A DNA stretch of 64,000 bases from Actinoplanes campanulatus (GTDB lineage Bacteria > Actinomycetota > Actinomycetes > Mycobacteriales > Micromonosporaceae): assembly GCF_014647795.1 (NCBI RefSeq), contig NZ_BMPW01000019.1, positions 1 to 64,000 on the forward strand. Direction: 5' to 3'. Position numbers and translations under genes: made by a program. Below are positions 15,379 to 25,932 of this stretch, one piece after another (the first letter of the stretch is position 1; each line of letters opens with the position of its first letter). The notes beneath the pieces were generated by a model. That model was not told where the DNA came from, ran no database searches, and worked only from the letters and a program-made list of their open reading frames with translations.

Positions 15379-18300
15379 TGCCCCCCGCCCGTACCTTCCG
15401 CCCGAAGACTGCTGCCGAACTGCACCGGGCATGGCTGGAACTCGTCGAGACCGACGGCCCGTTCCTTGCCATCCCGCCATTGAAGCGCGTGTGGCCGCAA
15501 GGCATCCCCGCCCTCGGCCCGGACCGGCTCGACGCGCTGCGGCAGGCCAAACCGGCGTTCGACCACGCCTGGGAAGCCCTCGACATCGAACCCGAGGACC
15601 AAACTCGTCAGGCGAAGTATGCCGACGCCCGTGACGTCTGGGTGCAGGCCGTGCTGCGTGACGTGGTCGGCTGGCGCGAGCTGTTGGCCTGGGGCCCCGA
15701 GTCCGCGCCAGGCGTGACCGGGTACTCACCGGACCGCAGGCTGGCGGTTGTCCCGGACGGGTCGCTACGCGGCCCGAACGGGATCGGGGCGCTGATCAGC
15801 GTCGTCGACAAGACCGACAGCCTGCACGCCACCGGCACCGACGGCTGGGCCGCCACCGCCATCGACCGCATGGAGGCGATGCTGCGCGCCTCCGGCGTCA
15901 CCATCGGCATCGTCACCGACGGGCGCTGGTGGGCCCTGGTATGCGCCCGCCCGGACGCGATGGTCGCCTCCGGCATCGTCGACGCCCAGACCTGGGTCGA
16001 AGAGCCGCTGACCCGCAACGCGTTCCTCACCGTCATCGCCCGGCAATACATCATCGGCGGCGACCCGAACGAACGCCTCCCGAAACTGTTCGAGGAGTCC
16101 GTCGCCGCCGCCGAGGAGATCACCGAAGCTCTCGGCGCGCAGGTCCGCCGCGCCGTCGAACTCCTGATCCAGGCCTTCGACGAGGTCTCCACCGACCACC
16201 GGCGCAGGGGCCTGCCCGATCCGCTGCCGGCCGACCCGCACGAAACCTACTCCGCCGCGGTCACGGTCATGATGCGCGTCGTCTTCCTGCTCTTCGCCGA
16301 GGAACGCGGCCTGCTGCCGCAGAGCGAGCTGTTCCTTCAGGGGTACGGCATCAGCGGCGACCTGGACGCCCTCGAACACCGCAACATCGGCGACGGCGAA
16401 GAGTCCCTGGACAGCACCTACCTCACCTGGCACCGGCTGCTCGCCACCAGCCAAGCGCTCTACCGCGGTGCCAGCTTCGAGAACATGCGAATGCCCGCCT
16501 ACGGCGGTTCGCTGTTCGACCCCGACCGGCACCCGTTCCTGACCGCCTCGAACGAGAACAGCACCCTGGCCCTGCCAGTCTCCGACCGGGTCATGCTGCA
16601 CGTCCTGCGCTCCGTGCAAATCGCCCAGCTCAAGGGCGGCGACGCCCGCCGCATCTCGTTCCGCGACATCGACGTCGAACAGATCGGCTACATCTACGAA
16701 GGCCTACTCGGCTACACCTGCACCCGCGTCGACGAGATCCACCTGGGGCTGGTCGGCACCGCCGGCTCCGAACCCGAAGTCTCCCTCACCCTCCTCGAAC
16801 AGCTCGCCGAGCAGCACGGCACACCGGCCGCCCTCGCGAAGGCGATCATCGCGTGGCTCAAGGAGCACCAGCCCGGAGCCGTCGCACCCAGCGCCAACGC
16901 TCTCACAAAACTCCTCACCACCACTCCCGGCGAGGACGCCGACCGCCACCTGCGTGCCGTCACCGACGACGAGGAACTCCGCGACCGGCTACGACGGTGG
17001 GCCACCGTCACCCGACCAGACCTCCGGGGCCGACCAACCGTGATCCTCACCGACGGACTGCTCGTGACTGAAACCCCATCCCGCAAGAACGCCGGTGCCC
17101 ACTACACACCCAAGGACCTCGCCGAACGAGTCGCCCGGCACGCCCTTGAACCGCTCTGCTACTCCCCGGGTCCCCACCAGACGCCCAACCGTAAAGAATG
17201 GCAGATCCGCCAGGGCTACGAGATTTTGAATCTCAAGGTCGCCGACATCGCCGCCGGCTCCGGAGCCTTCCTGGTCGCCGCCGCTCGCTACCTTGCTGAC
17301 AAGCTCGTCGAAGCGTGGGACCAGTACGGCTCAATCCAAGCCGGCCACCGCGACCTCAAGCAGCACGCCATCCGCGAAGTCGTCGCCCGATGCCTCTACG
17401 GCGCCGACATCAACCCGATGGCCGTCGAAATGTGCAAACTCTCCCTCTGGCTGGTCTCCCTCGACCGGGACCTCCCATTCTCCTTCGTCGACGACAAGAT
17501 CCTGCACGGCAACACTCTGCTCGGCCTCACGAACCTCCGCCAACTCGAACAACTCCACATCGACGCACCCACCTACCGGCAAGCACCACTGACCGGCATC
17601 GTCAACATCAAGAGCATTATCGACTCGGCCGTGGCCATCCGCCGCGAACTTGCCAGCGAAGTCAAGGAGAACGACCCTCAACGCAGCGCCAGCGCGAAAC
17701 GCCGTCTCCTCGACCAACAGCACACCACCACGGCAATGCTCACCAAGGCCGCCGACGGCGTCATTGCCGCCGGCCTCCGGCACGGCGGAAAACCCGGCGG
17801 AGCCCTTGATGAGAGCTTCGAGAACCTAGCCGAGGCTGTCCGTGTAGCGTTCCCCAGAGGTACGGACGAAGCCGACTCCACCCCGCTTGAGGAAATCATT
17901 GAGGCTGGCCTGAAGCCGACGGTCGCCACCGACTATGAGCGTTGGAAACCGCTGCACTGGGTCCTCGAAGTTCCCGACGTGGTCGTCGACCACGGCGGCT
18001 TCGACGCCATCATCGGCAACCCGCCCTTCCTAGGCGGCCAGAAACTCACCGGCGCCATGGGCACCAACATCCGCGACTGGTTCGTCAACCAGGTCGCCGG
18101 CGGCACCCGAGGCAGCGCCGACTTGGTCGCCTACTTCCTGCTGCGCGCTGCCACCCTGCTACGCAGCACCGGAACGCTCGGCGTGATCGCCACCAACACC
18201 GTGGCCCAGGGCGACACCCGCCAAGTCGGCCTTGACCGAACTGTCGCCGACGGATTCACGATCACCCGAGCCATCCAGAGCGCCTCATGGCCGTCTGCGA

Positions 18301-19457
18301 GCGCCCACCTTGAGTACGCAGCAGTTTGGGGCAGCCGCGGCCCGGTCGCGGACGAGGCGCATCGAGTCGCGGACGACGTCCTCGTGCCGCGCATCTCGAC
18401 CCTTCTCGAAGCCGAAGGACAGGTCGCCGGACCCCCTGTTCAGTTGAAGGAGAACGAAGAACTCGCCTTTATCGGCTGTTACGTCTTGGGGATGGGCTTC
18501 GTTCTTGAACCCGAGGACGCGCAAGCCTTCATCGCGGCCGACGAACGGAACCGTGACGTGCTGTACCCGTACCTCAACGGCGAGGATCTGAACTCCCGGC
18601 CGGACAACTCACCCTCACGCTGGGTCATCGACTTCAACGACTGGACTGAGCAACGGGCAGCCTTGTACGCCGAGCCCTTCGACCGAGTCCGGCGTCTTGT
18701 GCAACCGGAACGCGCGAACAACCCCGCGAAGGATCGGCGAGAGAACTGGTGGCGCTTTGGCCGTGTCGGCACCGGCGTTAGACGGGCCATCGCGGATCTA
18801 CACGAGGTGCTCGTAATCGCCTTGGTTAGCAAGTCGGTAATGCCTGTCAGGGTTCCGACCGGACAGGTGTTCAGTCACAAGTTGGCAGTTTTCGCAACCA
18901 GCTCGTTCGCAGACCAAGCAGTGCTGTCCTCCACCGCGCACCAGATGTGGGCGATCAAATACGGCTCCACGATGCGGGCTGACGTCAACTATTCACCGTC
19001 TGATGTTTTTATGACCTTCCCGCGACCAGCAGCGACTCCGCAGCTCGATGACATTGGTGGGCGCTTAGATCGAGAGCGCCGTAACATAATGCTGAGCCGT
19101 GAGCTGGGAATCACTAGACTGTACAACTTGGTGAACGATCCCGGGCTGGACGATGGCAGCGATCTGGACATCGCATATATCCGCCAGTTGCATGTCCAGT
19201 TGGATGAAGCGGTAATGGCCGCGTACGGCTGGACGGACATCGAGTTGGATCACGGCTTTCACACGTACCGTCAGATGACCCGGTGGACGGTTAGCCCGGT
19301 GGCGCGGGTGGATATCTTGGATCGCTTGCTGGCGGAAAACCTGCGTCGCGCAGCGGCTCAGGGAAAGACGGCAAAGCCTGAGAAGGCTGCGACGAGAAAT
19401 ACGCGAGGAAGTAGCCGCCGGCCGGTTGTAAACGAGGATCAGGGGACGCTGCTGTGA
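15378..19457 (+). CDS. drmMI: DISARM adenine-specific DNA methyltransferase DrmMI
   Basis: The protein is 1359 residues from the ATG at 15378, preceded by GAGGAGGAG; the open frame further upstream lies inside drmD and is not used. Methyltransferase motif I is ADIAAGSGAFLVAAARYLAD (about residues 617-636), and the catalytic motif IV NPPF lies in FDAIIGNPPFLGG (about 880). About 600 residues upstream resemble the helical N-terminal part of type IIG/Pgl-X-like enzymes, and the C-terminal part is probably target recognition. It makes N6-methyladenine to label host DNA. It overlaps drmD by one base and drmA by four. Confidence 0.92.
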   Translation: MPPARTFRPKTAAELHRAWLELVETDGPFLAIPPLKRVWPQGIPALGPDRLDALRQAKPAFDHAWEALDIEPEDQTRQAKYADARDVWVQAVLRDVVGWRELLAWGPESAPGVTGYSPDRRLAVVPDGSLRGPNGIGALISVVDKTDSLHATGTDGWAATAIDRMEAMLRASGVTIGIVTDGRWWALVCARPDAMVASGIVDAQTWVEEPLTRNAFLTVIARQYIIGGDPNERLPKLFEESVAAAEEITEALGAQVRRAVELLIQAFDEVSTDHRRRGLPDPLPADPHETYSAAVTVMMRVVFLLFAEERGLLPQSELFLQGYGISGDLDALEHRNIGDGEESLDSTYLTWHRLLATSQALYRGASFENMRMPAYGGSLFDPDRHPFLTASNENSTLALPVSDRVMLHVLRSVQIAQLKGGDARRISFRDIDVEQIGYIYEGLLGYTCTRVDEIHLGLVGTAGSEPEVSLTLLEQLAEQHGTPAALAKAIIAWLKEHQPGAVAPSANALTKLLTTTPGEDADRHLRAVTDDEELRDRLRRWATVTRPDLRGRPTVILTDGLLVTETPSRKNAGAHYTPKDLAERVARHALEPLCYSPGPHQTPNRKEWQIRQGYEILNLKVADIAAGSGAFLVAAARYLADKLVEAWDQYGSIQAGHRDLKQHAIREVVARCLYGADINPMAVEMCKLSLWLVSLDRDLPFSFVDDKILHGNTLLGLTNLRQLEQLHIDAPTYRQAPLTGIVNIKSIIDSAVAIRRELASEVKENDPQRSASAKRRLLDQQHTTTAMLTKAADGVIAAGLRHGGKPGGALDESFENLAEAVRVAFPRGTDEADSTPLEEIIEAGLKPTVATDYERWKPLHWVLEVPDVVVDHGGFDAIIGNPPFLGGQKLTGAMGTNIRDWFVNQVAGGTRGSADLVAYFLLRAATLLRSTGTLGVIATNTVAQGDTRQVGLDRTVADGFTITRAIQSASWPSASAHLEYAAVWGSRGPVADEAHRVADDVLVPRISTLLEAEGQVAGPPVQLKENEELAFIGCYVLGMGFVLEPEDAQAFIAADERNRDVLYPYLNGEDLNSRPDNSPSRWVIDFNDWTEQRAALYAEPFDRVRRLVQPERANNPAKDRRENWWRFGRVGTGVRRAIADLHEVLVIALVSKSVMPVRVPTGQVFSHKLAVFATSSFADQAVLSSTAHQMWAIKYGSTMRADVNYSPSDVFMTFPRPAATPQLDDIGGRLDRERRNIMLSRELGITRLYNLVNDPGLDDGSDLDIAYIRQLHVQLDEAVMAAYGWTDIELDHGFHTYRQMTRWTVSPVARVDILDRLLAENLRRAAAQGKTAKPEKAATRNTRGSSRRPVVNEDQGTLL

Positions 19458-22400
19458 CGGAGCCGGTGCCAGGATTTCAGTTGGCGTTCGAGCCGGACGG
19501 TGCGTCGTTCACGGTTCGGGAGAACCTTGTCGACATCATCGAGCGGGAGATTCTTGGGCCGGCTGGTGGGCCGGAGGAGTTACTGCCGGTGAGTCCGCGG
19601 CAGTTGTACCTGGTGGGGCACATCGCGCCGGTGAAGTTGACAGAGCCGGAGGCTGACCCCGACGGGTCCGAGGACGGGTACGGGTTGGTGGGTGTCCGGT
19701 CGGATGCGGCGGCGGGACATGCTCAGCGGGGGATTCCGGCGGAGGCCGCTGACGGTGCCGACATTGACGGTGAGGAAGACGACGTCGATGACAAGGCGCC
19801 GAAGCAGGGGTTGATGATCCCGTCGTCGATGGGGTTGCGGTTCCAGGTGCCGAATGGTCTGGCTGAGTTCACGGTGACGGCGTCGTGGGGCACCTACGAG
19901 AGTGTGAAGACCGATGAGGTCGACAAGCGGGGTCGGCCGGTGCGCCGGTATCGACGAACTCCGGTGGGGATCGTCGAGAAGATCGCGGTGTCGGATTTGA
20001 CGCCTGGGCGGACATACACCCGGCTGTTGAGTGGTGATATCTGTCTGCGGATTGATGCCTACGACGATGCGCCGCGGGGTCGGCTGTTGATCGAGATCGC
20101 GTTGGTCAATGATCGGGAGACGCCGCCGACGATTCCGGTGAACGAGTGGCTGTTCCAGACGAAGCTGCACGTCGACGCCGGTGGTGCGGCGGTATTCCTG
20201 CCGGTGCGTGACGTGCTGGAGCATGAGTGGCCGGAGCAGGACGACGAGGTGGCGCGGCTGTATTTGCAGTACCGCAATCGGCTGGAGTTCGCGGTCGGCC
20301 GTACCTGCTCGGTGGATTGGAAGGCCGAGGATGGGGCCCGGCGGGCCACCGCGGTGTGGACGACCTGGTTGCCGGTGGCGGAGACGCCGCAGACCCGGGC
20401 ACGGTCCGTCAAGGGCGCGCTGCTCGGGATGGACGAGCTCGCCAAGGCAAATCCGGAGCAGGTTCGTGAAGGGCTTCGCCCGCTGGTGGACGGATATGCG
20501 GACTGGCTGGACGGCAAAGGGGGGCAATCGCAGACGGCCGCTGGCCTCCCGGAGCACCTGCGGGAGTTGGCCGATGAGGTCATCGAGGAAGCTCGGGCTG
20601 TGCGGCAGCGACTCGCGGACGGCCTCGAACACGTCGTCGCCGATCCCGAGGCTTTCGCATGCTTCCGGTTTATGAACGAGGTGATGCGGGACCAGCGGAT
20701 TCACTCTCAAATCTCGGCGAAGCGCAGCTCCGATCCGAACCTGTCGTTCGATGCCGCCAAGGATCTGGTGGACGAGGACGAGAGGATGGAGCCGTCGGCG
20801 TGGCGGCCGTTCCAGCTTGCGTTCATCCTGATGCAGTTGCCGGCGTTGACCAACCCGACCGCGGAGTTCCGCAGCGGTGACCTGGCCCGGGTTGAGTTGC
20901 TGTTCTTCCCGACCGGTGGTGGTAAGACCGAGGCGTATCTGGGGCTGGCCGCGTACACGTTCGCGATGCGGCGCCGGCAGCAGGTGGTGTCGTCGTCGGA
21001 CGGTCCGTTGGATGGCCGTGACGGGGTGGCCGTGTTGATGCGGTACACGCTGCGGCTGCTGACCGCGCAGCAGTTCCAGCGTGCCACCGCACTGGTGTGT
21101 GCTGCTGAGCTGGCACGCCGCCGTGATGTGGCGACGTGGGGGAGTACACCGTTCCGGATCGGGCTGTGGGTCGGCACAGATGTGAGCCCGAAACGGTGGG
21201 ACGAGGCTGACGAGCAACTACGAAAGGCGCACGCGTACGGCGGGCACCGGCTGACGGTGTTGCAGGTGCAGCGGTGCCCGTGGTGCGGTAGCCCGATCAG
21301 CGCCGCGAACGTCAAGCCGATCAAGGCGACCCGGCGGGTGCTGGTGTTTTGCGGCGACGACCTCGGCCGGTGCCCGTTCGCGCAGGGCGGCGAGGTCGAC
21401 GAAGGCCTGCCGATGCTGACGGTCGACGAGGAGATCTACCGGATGCCACCGGCATTCGTCATCGCTACCGTCGACAAGTTCGCCCGGCTGGCCCGAGAAG
21501 GCGAGGCGGCATCACTATTCGGCTACGTCGGCCGCTACTGCGGCCGACACGGCTACGTGCACCCCGACTACGCTGGCTGCGACATCACCACCGGGCACAA
21601 GGCCGAACCCGGTCTCCCCGCGGCGACAGTCCGGCCGATCGGCCGGCTACGGCCGCCGGATCTGATCATTCAGGACGAGTTGCATCTGATCACCGGCGCC
21701 CTCGGCACCGCTGTCGGGTTGTTCGAGGTAGCTGTCGAGACGCTCGCGTCGTGGGAGACCGCGGACGGTGTCCCGGTCCGACCGATGATCGTGGCATCGA
21801 CCGCCACAGTGCGCCGAGCTGAGGATCAGGTTCGCGGCCTGTACGGGCGGGGTGTGGAGATCTTCCCGCCCCAGGTGCTGGACGTGGCCGACACGTACTT
21901 CTCCCAAGAGGTGCCGATCGGCCCGGATACCCCTGGCCGCCGGTATATCGGGGTCAGTGCCCAGGGCGTACGTCTGTCCAGCGCGGAGATTCGAGTCGCC
22001 GAAGTGTTGCTGCAGGCCGGGCAGCTGCTGTTCGACCGCAGCGGAGCTGCCGCCGACCCGTACATGACGCTGGTGGGCTATTTCAATGCCACCCGGGAAC
22101 TGGCCGGTATGGCCCGTTATGTCGCCGACGACGTGCAGAACCGGGTCCGTCAGCCCCGCCCAGGATCGGGTTTCCCCCGGCGTGTCGGCTCGTATGGTCG
22201 TCTGGTCACCGGGGAGCTCACGTCCCGGATCGCGTCGGTGGACATCGGTCGCACCCTGGACAACCTGTCGCTGGAGTTCGACCCGGACTACGCCACCACC
22301 GCGGCGATGCGCCGCAGGATCGAGCAGCAGGCGGCGGGGGAGAAGACCGATCGGCCGAAGGCCGACCCGTTCGACGTGGTGTTGGCCACCTCGATGCTGC

Positions 22401-23143
22401 AGGTCGGCGTCGACGTGCAGCGGCTAGGCCTGATGCTGGTCGTCGGTCAGCCGAAGAACACCGCCGAATACATCCAGGCGTCCTCCCGGGTTGGCCGGGA
22501 CGTGAAACGGCCCGGTCTGGTTGTGTCTCTGGGGAACTGGGCACGCCCTCGCGACCTTGCGCATTACGAGCAGTTCCGGCACTACCACGAGACGTTCTAC
22601 TCCCAGGTGGAAGCTCTGTCGGTCACGCCGTTCTCGCCGACTGCCCTCGACCGGGGGATCGACGCGGTGCTGGTCAGCGCGGCCCGGGTGATTCAAGCCC
22701 ACCGCGCCGACGGGCTGTCCCCGGAACGCGGCGCCTGGCGGGTCCGGGACGAGGAGGCCGCTCTCCACGCGCTGATCGGCCGGCTGTATGACCGGATCAA
22801 ACCGGCCGCGCAGATGGACGAGCTGATGGGGCAGGCGTACGAGCGGCTCATCAACCGTCTTGACCAGTGGAACGCGCGCGGGAAGTACGCGGCGAAGCTG
22901 CACAAGACACTGGTGTACGAGCGGACCGGGGACAACGATGCGTATCTGCCGTTGCTGATCAGCCCGGAGAACGCCAAAGCGCATCAGGCGCAGCCGGATC
23001 GGGCTCCGTTCGTGGTGGCGCATTCGATGCGCGAGGTGCAGCCGGAGATCAACCTGTTGGTGAGTCCGCTGCCGGACCGGTTGGTCGTCGTCGAACCCGA
23101 CAACGCGCCGGGCTGGGAGCTGCCTGAAGGAGATGACGCGTGA
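19454..23143 (+). CDS. drmA: DISARM helicase DrmA
   Basis: The 1229-residue protein has a GTG start overlapping the methylase stop. Walker A is FFPTGGGKTEAYLG (about residues 481-494) and the Walker B variant is IIQDELHLITG (about 736). Helicase C motifs include VIVLATSMLQVGVDV-like DVVLATSMLQVGVDVQRL (about 975) and IQASSRVGRDVKRPG (about 1008). A cluster C-P-W-C-G with a later C suggests a zinc site near residue 615. With DrmB it forms the core DrmAB complex of all DISARM classes, which binds and remodels invading DNA carrying a 5' end. The length is typical. Confidence 0.92.
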   Translation: MTEPVPGFQLAFEPDGASFTVRENLVDIIEREILGPAGGPEELLPVSPRQLYLVGHIAPVKLTEPEADPDGSEDGYGLVGVRSDAAAGHAQRGIPAEAADGADIDGEEDDVDDKAPKQGLMIPSSMGLRFQVPNGLAEFTVTASWGTYESVKTDEVDKRGRPVRRYRRTPVGIVEKIAVSDLTPGRTYTRLLSGDICLRIDAYDDAPRGRLLIEIALVNDRETPPTIPVNEWLFQTKLHVDAGGAAVFLPVRDVLEHEWPEQDDEVARLYLQYRNRLEFAVGRTCSVDWKAEDGARRATAVWTTWLPVAETPQTRARSVKGALLGMDELAKANPEQVREGLRPLVDGYADWLDGKGGQSQTAAGLPEHLRELADEVIEEARAVRQRLADGLEHVVADPEAFACFRFMNEVMRDQRIHSQISAKRSSDPNLSFDAAKDLVDEDERMEPSAWRPFQLAFILMQLPALTNPTAEFRSGDLARVELLFFPTGGGKTEAYLGLAAYTFAMRRRQQVVSSSDGPLDGRDGVAVLMRYTLRLLTAQQFQRATALVCAAELARRRDVATWGSTPFRIGLWVGTDVSPKRWDEADEQLRKAHAYGGHRLTVLQVQRCPWCGSPISAANVKPIKATRRVLVFCGDDLGRCPFAQGGEVDEGLPMLTVDEEIYRMPPAFVIATVDKFARLAREGEAASLFGYVGRYCGRHGYVHPDYAGCDITTGHKAEPGLPAATVRPIGRLRPPDLIIQDELHLITGALGTAVGLFEVAVETLASWETADGVPVRPMIVASTATVRRAEDQVRGLYGRGVEIFPPQVLDVADTYFSQEVPIGPDTPGRRYIGVSAQGVRLSSAEIRVAEVLLQAGQLLFDRSGAAADPYMTLVGYFNATRELAGMARYVADDVQNRVRQPRPGSGFPRRVGSYGRLVTGELTSRIASVDIGRTLDNLSLEFDPDYATTAAMRRRIEQQAAGEKTDRPKADPFDVVLATSMLQVGVDVQRLGLMLVVGQPKNTAEYIQASSRVGRDVKRPGLVVSLGNWARPRDLAHYEQFRHYHETFYSQVEALSVTPFSPTALDRGIDAVLVSAARVIQAHRADGLSPERGAWRVRDEEAALHALIGRLYDRIKPAAQMDELMGQAYERLINRLDQWNARGKYAAKLHKTLVYERTGDNDAYLPLLISPENAKAHQAQPDRAPFVVAHSMREVQPEINLLVSPLPDRLVVVEPDNAPGWELPEGDDA

Positions 23144-25200
23144 CCGCCGTCGACGACCCCGACCGGATGATCTTCGAGTCGTCGGAGCCGATGGACCCGT
23201 TGGCCGAGAGCGAGGACGCGCAGGTCAAGAACCGGGCGAAAGTCGGTTCGGCCCGGCCGTCATCACTGCTCTACACCTTCGGCGTCGGCTCGATCATGGA
23301 CCTGCCTCAGTTCTCGGTCATGCCGGCCGGCCTCGACGACTGGGAACCGATCTGGCGGCGCCGGGAAACCATTCCGGTCATTGAGGAGCCCCGGCTGCTG
23401 AAGGTCGTGCAGCTGCATCTCGGGCCGCGGGTGCAGCAGTTGCGGCCGTTCCCGTGGCAGCCGAAGGCCCGGGCGATGTCGCAGGAGGGCTCTGACCTCG
23501 GCATCCCGGCCCGGGTGTTCCCGCAATGGCTGCGCTGCACCGGCTGCGACTACCTGGGACCGCTGTCGCGATTCAGTTACACCAACACGCATCCGTTCCG
23601 GCCCGACCTGGCCACCTTCGAGCACGTCAGCTGCCCCGGCCGCGGCCTGAACAAGAACAAGACCCCGGGAACGAAGGGCAAGACCCGGCGCAGCCCGGCA
23701 GTGCCCGCCCGCTACCTGCTGGCTTGCGTCAACGGCCACCTCGACGAGTTCCCGTACGCCCTGTGGGCACATCGCGGCAAGCCATGCCCGGCAGCGCCGC
23801 AGCCGGACCTGAAACTGATCGACAGCAACATCGGCCAGGGCGCCGGCGCGGTCATCGTCTGCGAACGCTGCCGGCAACGGCGCAGCATGAGCGAAGCCCA
23901 AGGCGCGGCTGGCAAGCGGAAACTGCCCGGCTGCCGGGGCCGGCACCCGCACCTGAACGCCTTCGACAGCAGCTGCGACCAGCAGCCGACCACGCTGATG
24001 ATGATGGGCGCGTCGAACCTGTGGTTTGCCTCCACCCAGTCGATCATCGTCATGCCGCGTACCGCCGAACAGGACAAGACCGCCCTCGCCACCCGAATGC
24101 GCACGCTGCTCACCGAGGAAGAACTGACCGACTACGGCTCTGTGGCGAAGATCCTCCGATCCTTGCTCAACGCCCACAAGTGCGACCTCACCGATGTCAC
24201 CGACGAGGAACTGCTCGCCGCGGCGGCCGAGGCGCTCGCGCCGCCGCCGTCGGAGGAGGAGCGCAAGGAGAAGCTGCGTCAGTGGGATCCGGTGGAACTG
24301 CTGGTCCCGGAATGGGGCTACCTGCAGAAACCTGCGCTGTTCGCGCAGCAGCAGGACGCCAGTGGCCTCATGGTCACCGAAACAGCGACCAGCCCTGACC
24401 TGCCGGACCAGATCCACCGGGTCATCGCCGTCAACCGGATGAAGAAGGTCAACGCGGTCCTCGGGTTCACCCGCATCGACGAGATGGATCGGGTCAACGA
24501 TCTGGCGACCCGGCTGGTGAAACTCACTCGCGACGGCCGTCCCACCTGGGTCCCGGCAACCGAGGACCGCGGCGAAGGCATCTTCCTGCAACTGGATGAG
24601 AACAAGGTCGCCGACTGGGAGACCAAGATCGTGAACACCGGTCTGTGGAAAGCCCACCGGCAGGCACACAGGCACAACTTTTCCCGCCGGTTCTCCGCCA
24701 CCGCCGCCGACATCGACCCGGACACCCGGTTTCCCGCACCGCGCTACTGGCTGATCCACACTCTCTCGCACATCCTCATCCGTGAGATGGCCATGTCCTG
24801 CGGCTACGGCGCCGCCAGCCTCAGCGAACGCCTCTACGCCTGGCCTGCTACCCCCGACCGCCCGGCCGCCGCCGGTCTGCTCATCTGCACCACCTCTTCC
24901 GACAGTGACGGCACGCTCGGCGGTCTTGTGGCGCTCAGCCAACCCGAACGGCTCCGCGGCCTCGTCGCCGACGCGTTGCAGCGGGCCGCCAGGTGTTCGT
25001 CCGATCCGGTGTGCGGCCAGCGAACCCCACGCCACGGCGAAGACTTCCTGCACGGCGCGGCTTGCCACTGCTGCAGCTTTGCTTCCGAGACCTCCTGCGA
25101 ACGCGCCAACCGATTCCTCGACCGACGTTTCCTGCTCACCCTGCCCACCATCGACGACGAGCGAGTACCCGGCTTCTTCGGCTCCGTCGATGGCTACTGA
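23140..25200 (+). CDS. drmB: DISARM protein DrmB (DUF1998)
   Basis: The protein is 686 residues and starts with GTG inside the last codons of drmA. The C-terminal DUF1998 region contains YWLIHTLSHILIREMAM, the SSSDSDGTLGGLV-type box (SSDSDGTLGGLVALSQPERL) and a Cys/His cluster, CHCCSFASETSCERANRFLD, probably binding zinc. An N-terminal CTGCDYLG pair is a second possible zinc site. DrmB pairs with DrmA. The last 11 bases overlap drmC. Confidence 0.92.
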   Translation: MTAVDDPDRMIFESSEPMDPLAESEDAQVKNRAKVGSARPSSLLYTFGVGSIMDLPQFSVMPAGLDDWEPIWRRRETIPVIEEPRLLKVVQLHLGPRVQQLRPFPWQPKARAMSQEGSDLGIPARVFPQWLRCTGCDYLGPLSRFSYTNTHPFRPDLATFEHVSCPGRGLNKNKTPGTKGKTRRSPAVPARYLLACVNGHLDEFPYALWAHRGKPCPAAPQPDLKLIDSNIGQGAGAVIVCERCRQRRSMSEAQGAAGKRKLPGCRGRHPHLNAFDSSCDQQPTTLMMMGASNLWFASTQSIIVMPRTAEQDKTALATRMRTLLTEEELTDYGSVAKILRSLLNAHKCDLTDVTDEELLAAAAEALAPPPSEEERKEKLRQWDPVELLVPEWGYLQKPALFAQQQDASGLMVTETATSPDLPDQIHRVIAVNRMKKVNAVLGFTRIDEMDRVNDLATRLVKLTRDGRPTWVPATEDRGEGIFLQLDENKVADWETKIVNTGLWKAHRQAHRHNFSRRFSATAADIDPDTRFPAPRYWLIHTLSHILIREMAMSCGYGAASLSERLYAWPATPDRPAAAGLLICTTSSDSDGTLGGLVALSQPERLRGLVADALQRAARCSSDPVCGQRTPRHGEDFLHGAACHCCSFASETSCERANRFLDRRFLLTLPTIDDERVPGFFGSVDGY

Positions 25201-25909
25201 CCCTCACGAGGCGCTCGGCGCCTATCTCACCGCCTACGAAGCCAGCCGCCTCGCCACGCTCCTGCACGCCGGAGCAACCACCACCCAGGCCCTGAAAGAG
25301 ATCCACGCCTCTCGCCGCAGCGAGGCGAGACAGCTGCTCGCCGCAGCGGGCATCGGCCCGGACCAGCGGAAAGCGTCCGTCGCCGTGCTGCGCGCCATCG
25401 CCGGCGCCCGATCGGTCCAGACCGCGATCACCCCGGTCTGGACCATGCCCGGCCCACACGCCACCATCGGCCGCCTCACCAGCGAAGCCCAACGCATCAT
25501 CGACGACGCCCGCATGTCGATCACCTGCTCCAGCTACAACTTCACCCCGAGCTCCGCGATGTGGCGATCCCTGCACGCCGCAACGACCCGCCCCGGTATT
25601 GCCGTCACCGTCTACCTCGACGCGACCGCCGGATCCCCCGCGGCCGTGGCGGCGCACCTCCCGAAAGCCACCGTGCTGCGGACCCTGACCGTCCCCGGCG
25701 CGACGAAACCGCTCGTCAGTCACGCCAAGTTCATCGTCGTCGATCACACTCTGACGTTGCTGACCAGCGCAAACTTTTCCTGGAGTGCGGAGAACGCCAA
25801 CATCGAGCTCGGCCTGCTGATCCACGACACCGTCCTTGCGGAATCGATCGAGTCGCTCATGCGCCGTAAACACGGCCTGCTCTACGAACCCATCAGCAGC
25901 GGCGGTTGA
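25190..25909 (+). CDS. drmC: DISARM phospholipase D-like protein DrmC
   Basis: The protein is 239 residues from the ATG at 25190, which lies inside drmB in another frame. One HKD motif is present, SHAKFIVVDHTLTLLTSANF (His and Lys at about residues 176-178), followed by NANIELGLLI, a typical PLD end. With a single motif it would have to dimerise to form an active site. In known DISARM systems DrmC is often dispensable. It is the last gene of the operon and is followed within 4 bases by a hairpin. Confidence 0.9.
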   Translation: MATDPHEALGAYLTAYEASRLATLLHAGATTTQALKEIHASRRSEARQLLAAAGIGPDQRKASVAVLRAIAGARSVQTAITPVWTMPGPHATIGRLTSEAQRIIDDARMSITCSSYNFTPSSAMWRSLHAATTRPGIAVTVYLDATAGSPAAVAAHLPKATVLRTLTVPGATKPLVSHAKFIVVDHTLTLLTSANFSWSAENANIELGLLIHDTVLAESIESLMRRKHGLLYEPISSGG

Positions 25910-25912
25910 GAC

Positions 25913-25932
25913 CAGGCATATGCCTATGCCTG
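25913..25932 (+). terminator. Hairpin closing the DISARM operon
   Basis: CAGGCATA and TATGCCTG form a perfect 8-bp stem around a TGCC loop, starting 4 bases after the drmC stop. There is no T-run. It may stop transcription or protect the 3' end. Confidence 0.55.

Noticed and set aside
23263-25068. Minus-strand ORF of 601 codons opposite drmB.
   Set aside because: It is antisense to a gene with DUF1998 motifs; composition is Gly/Val/Arg-rich without domain features.
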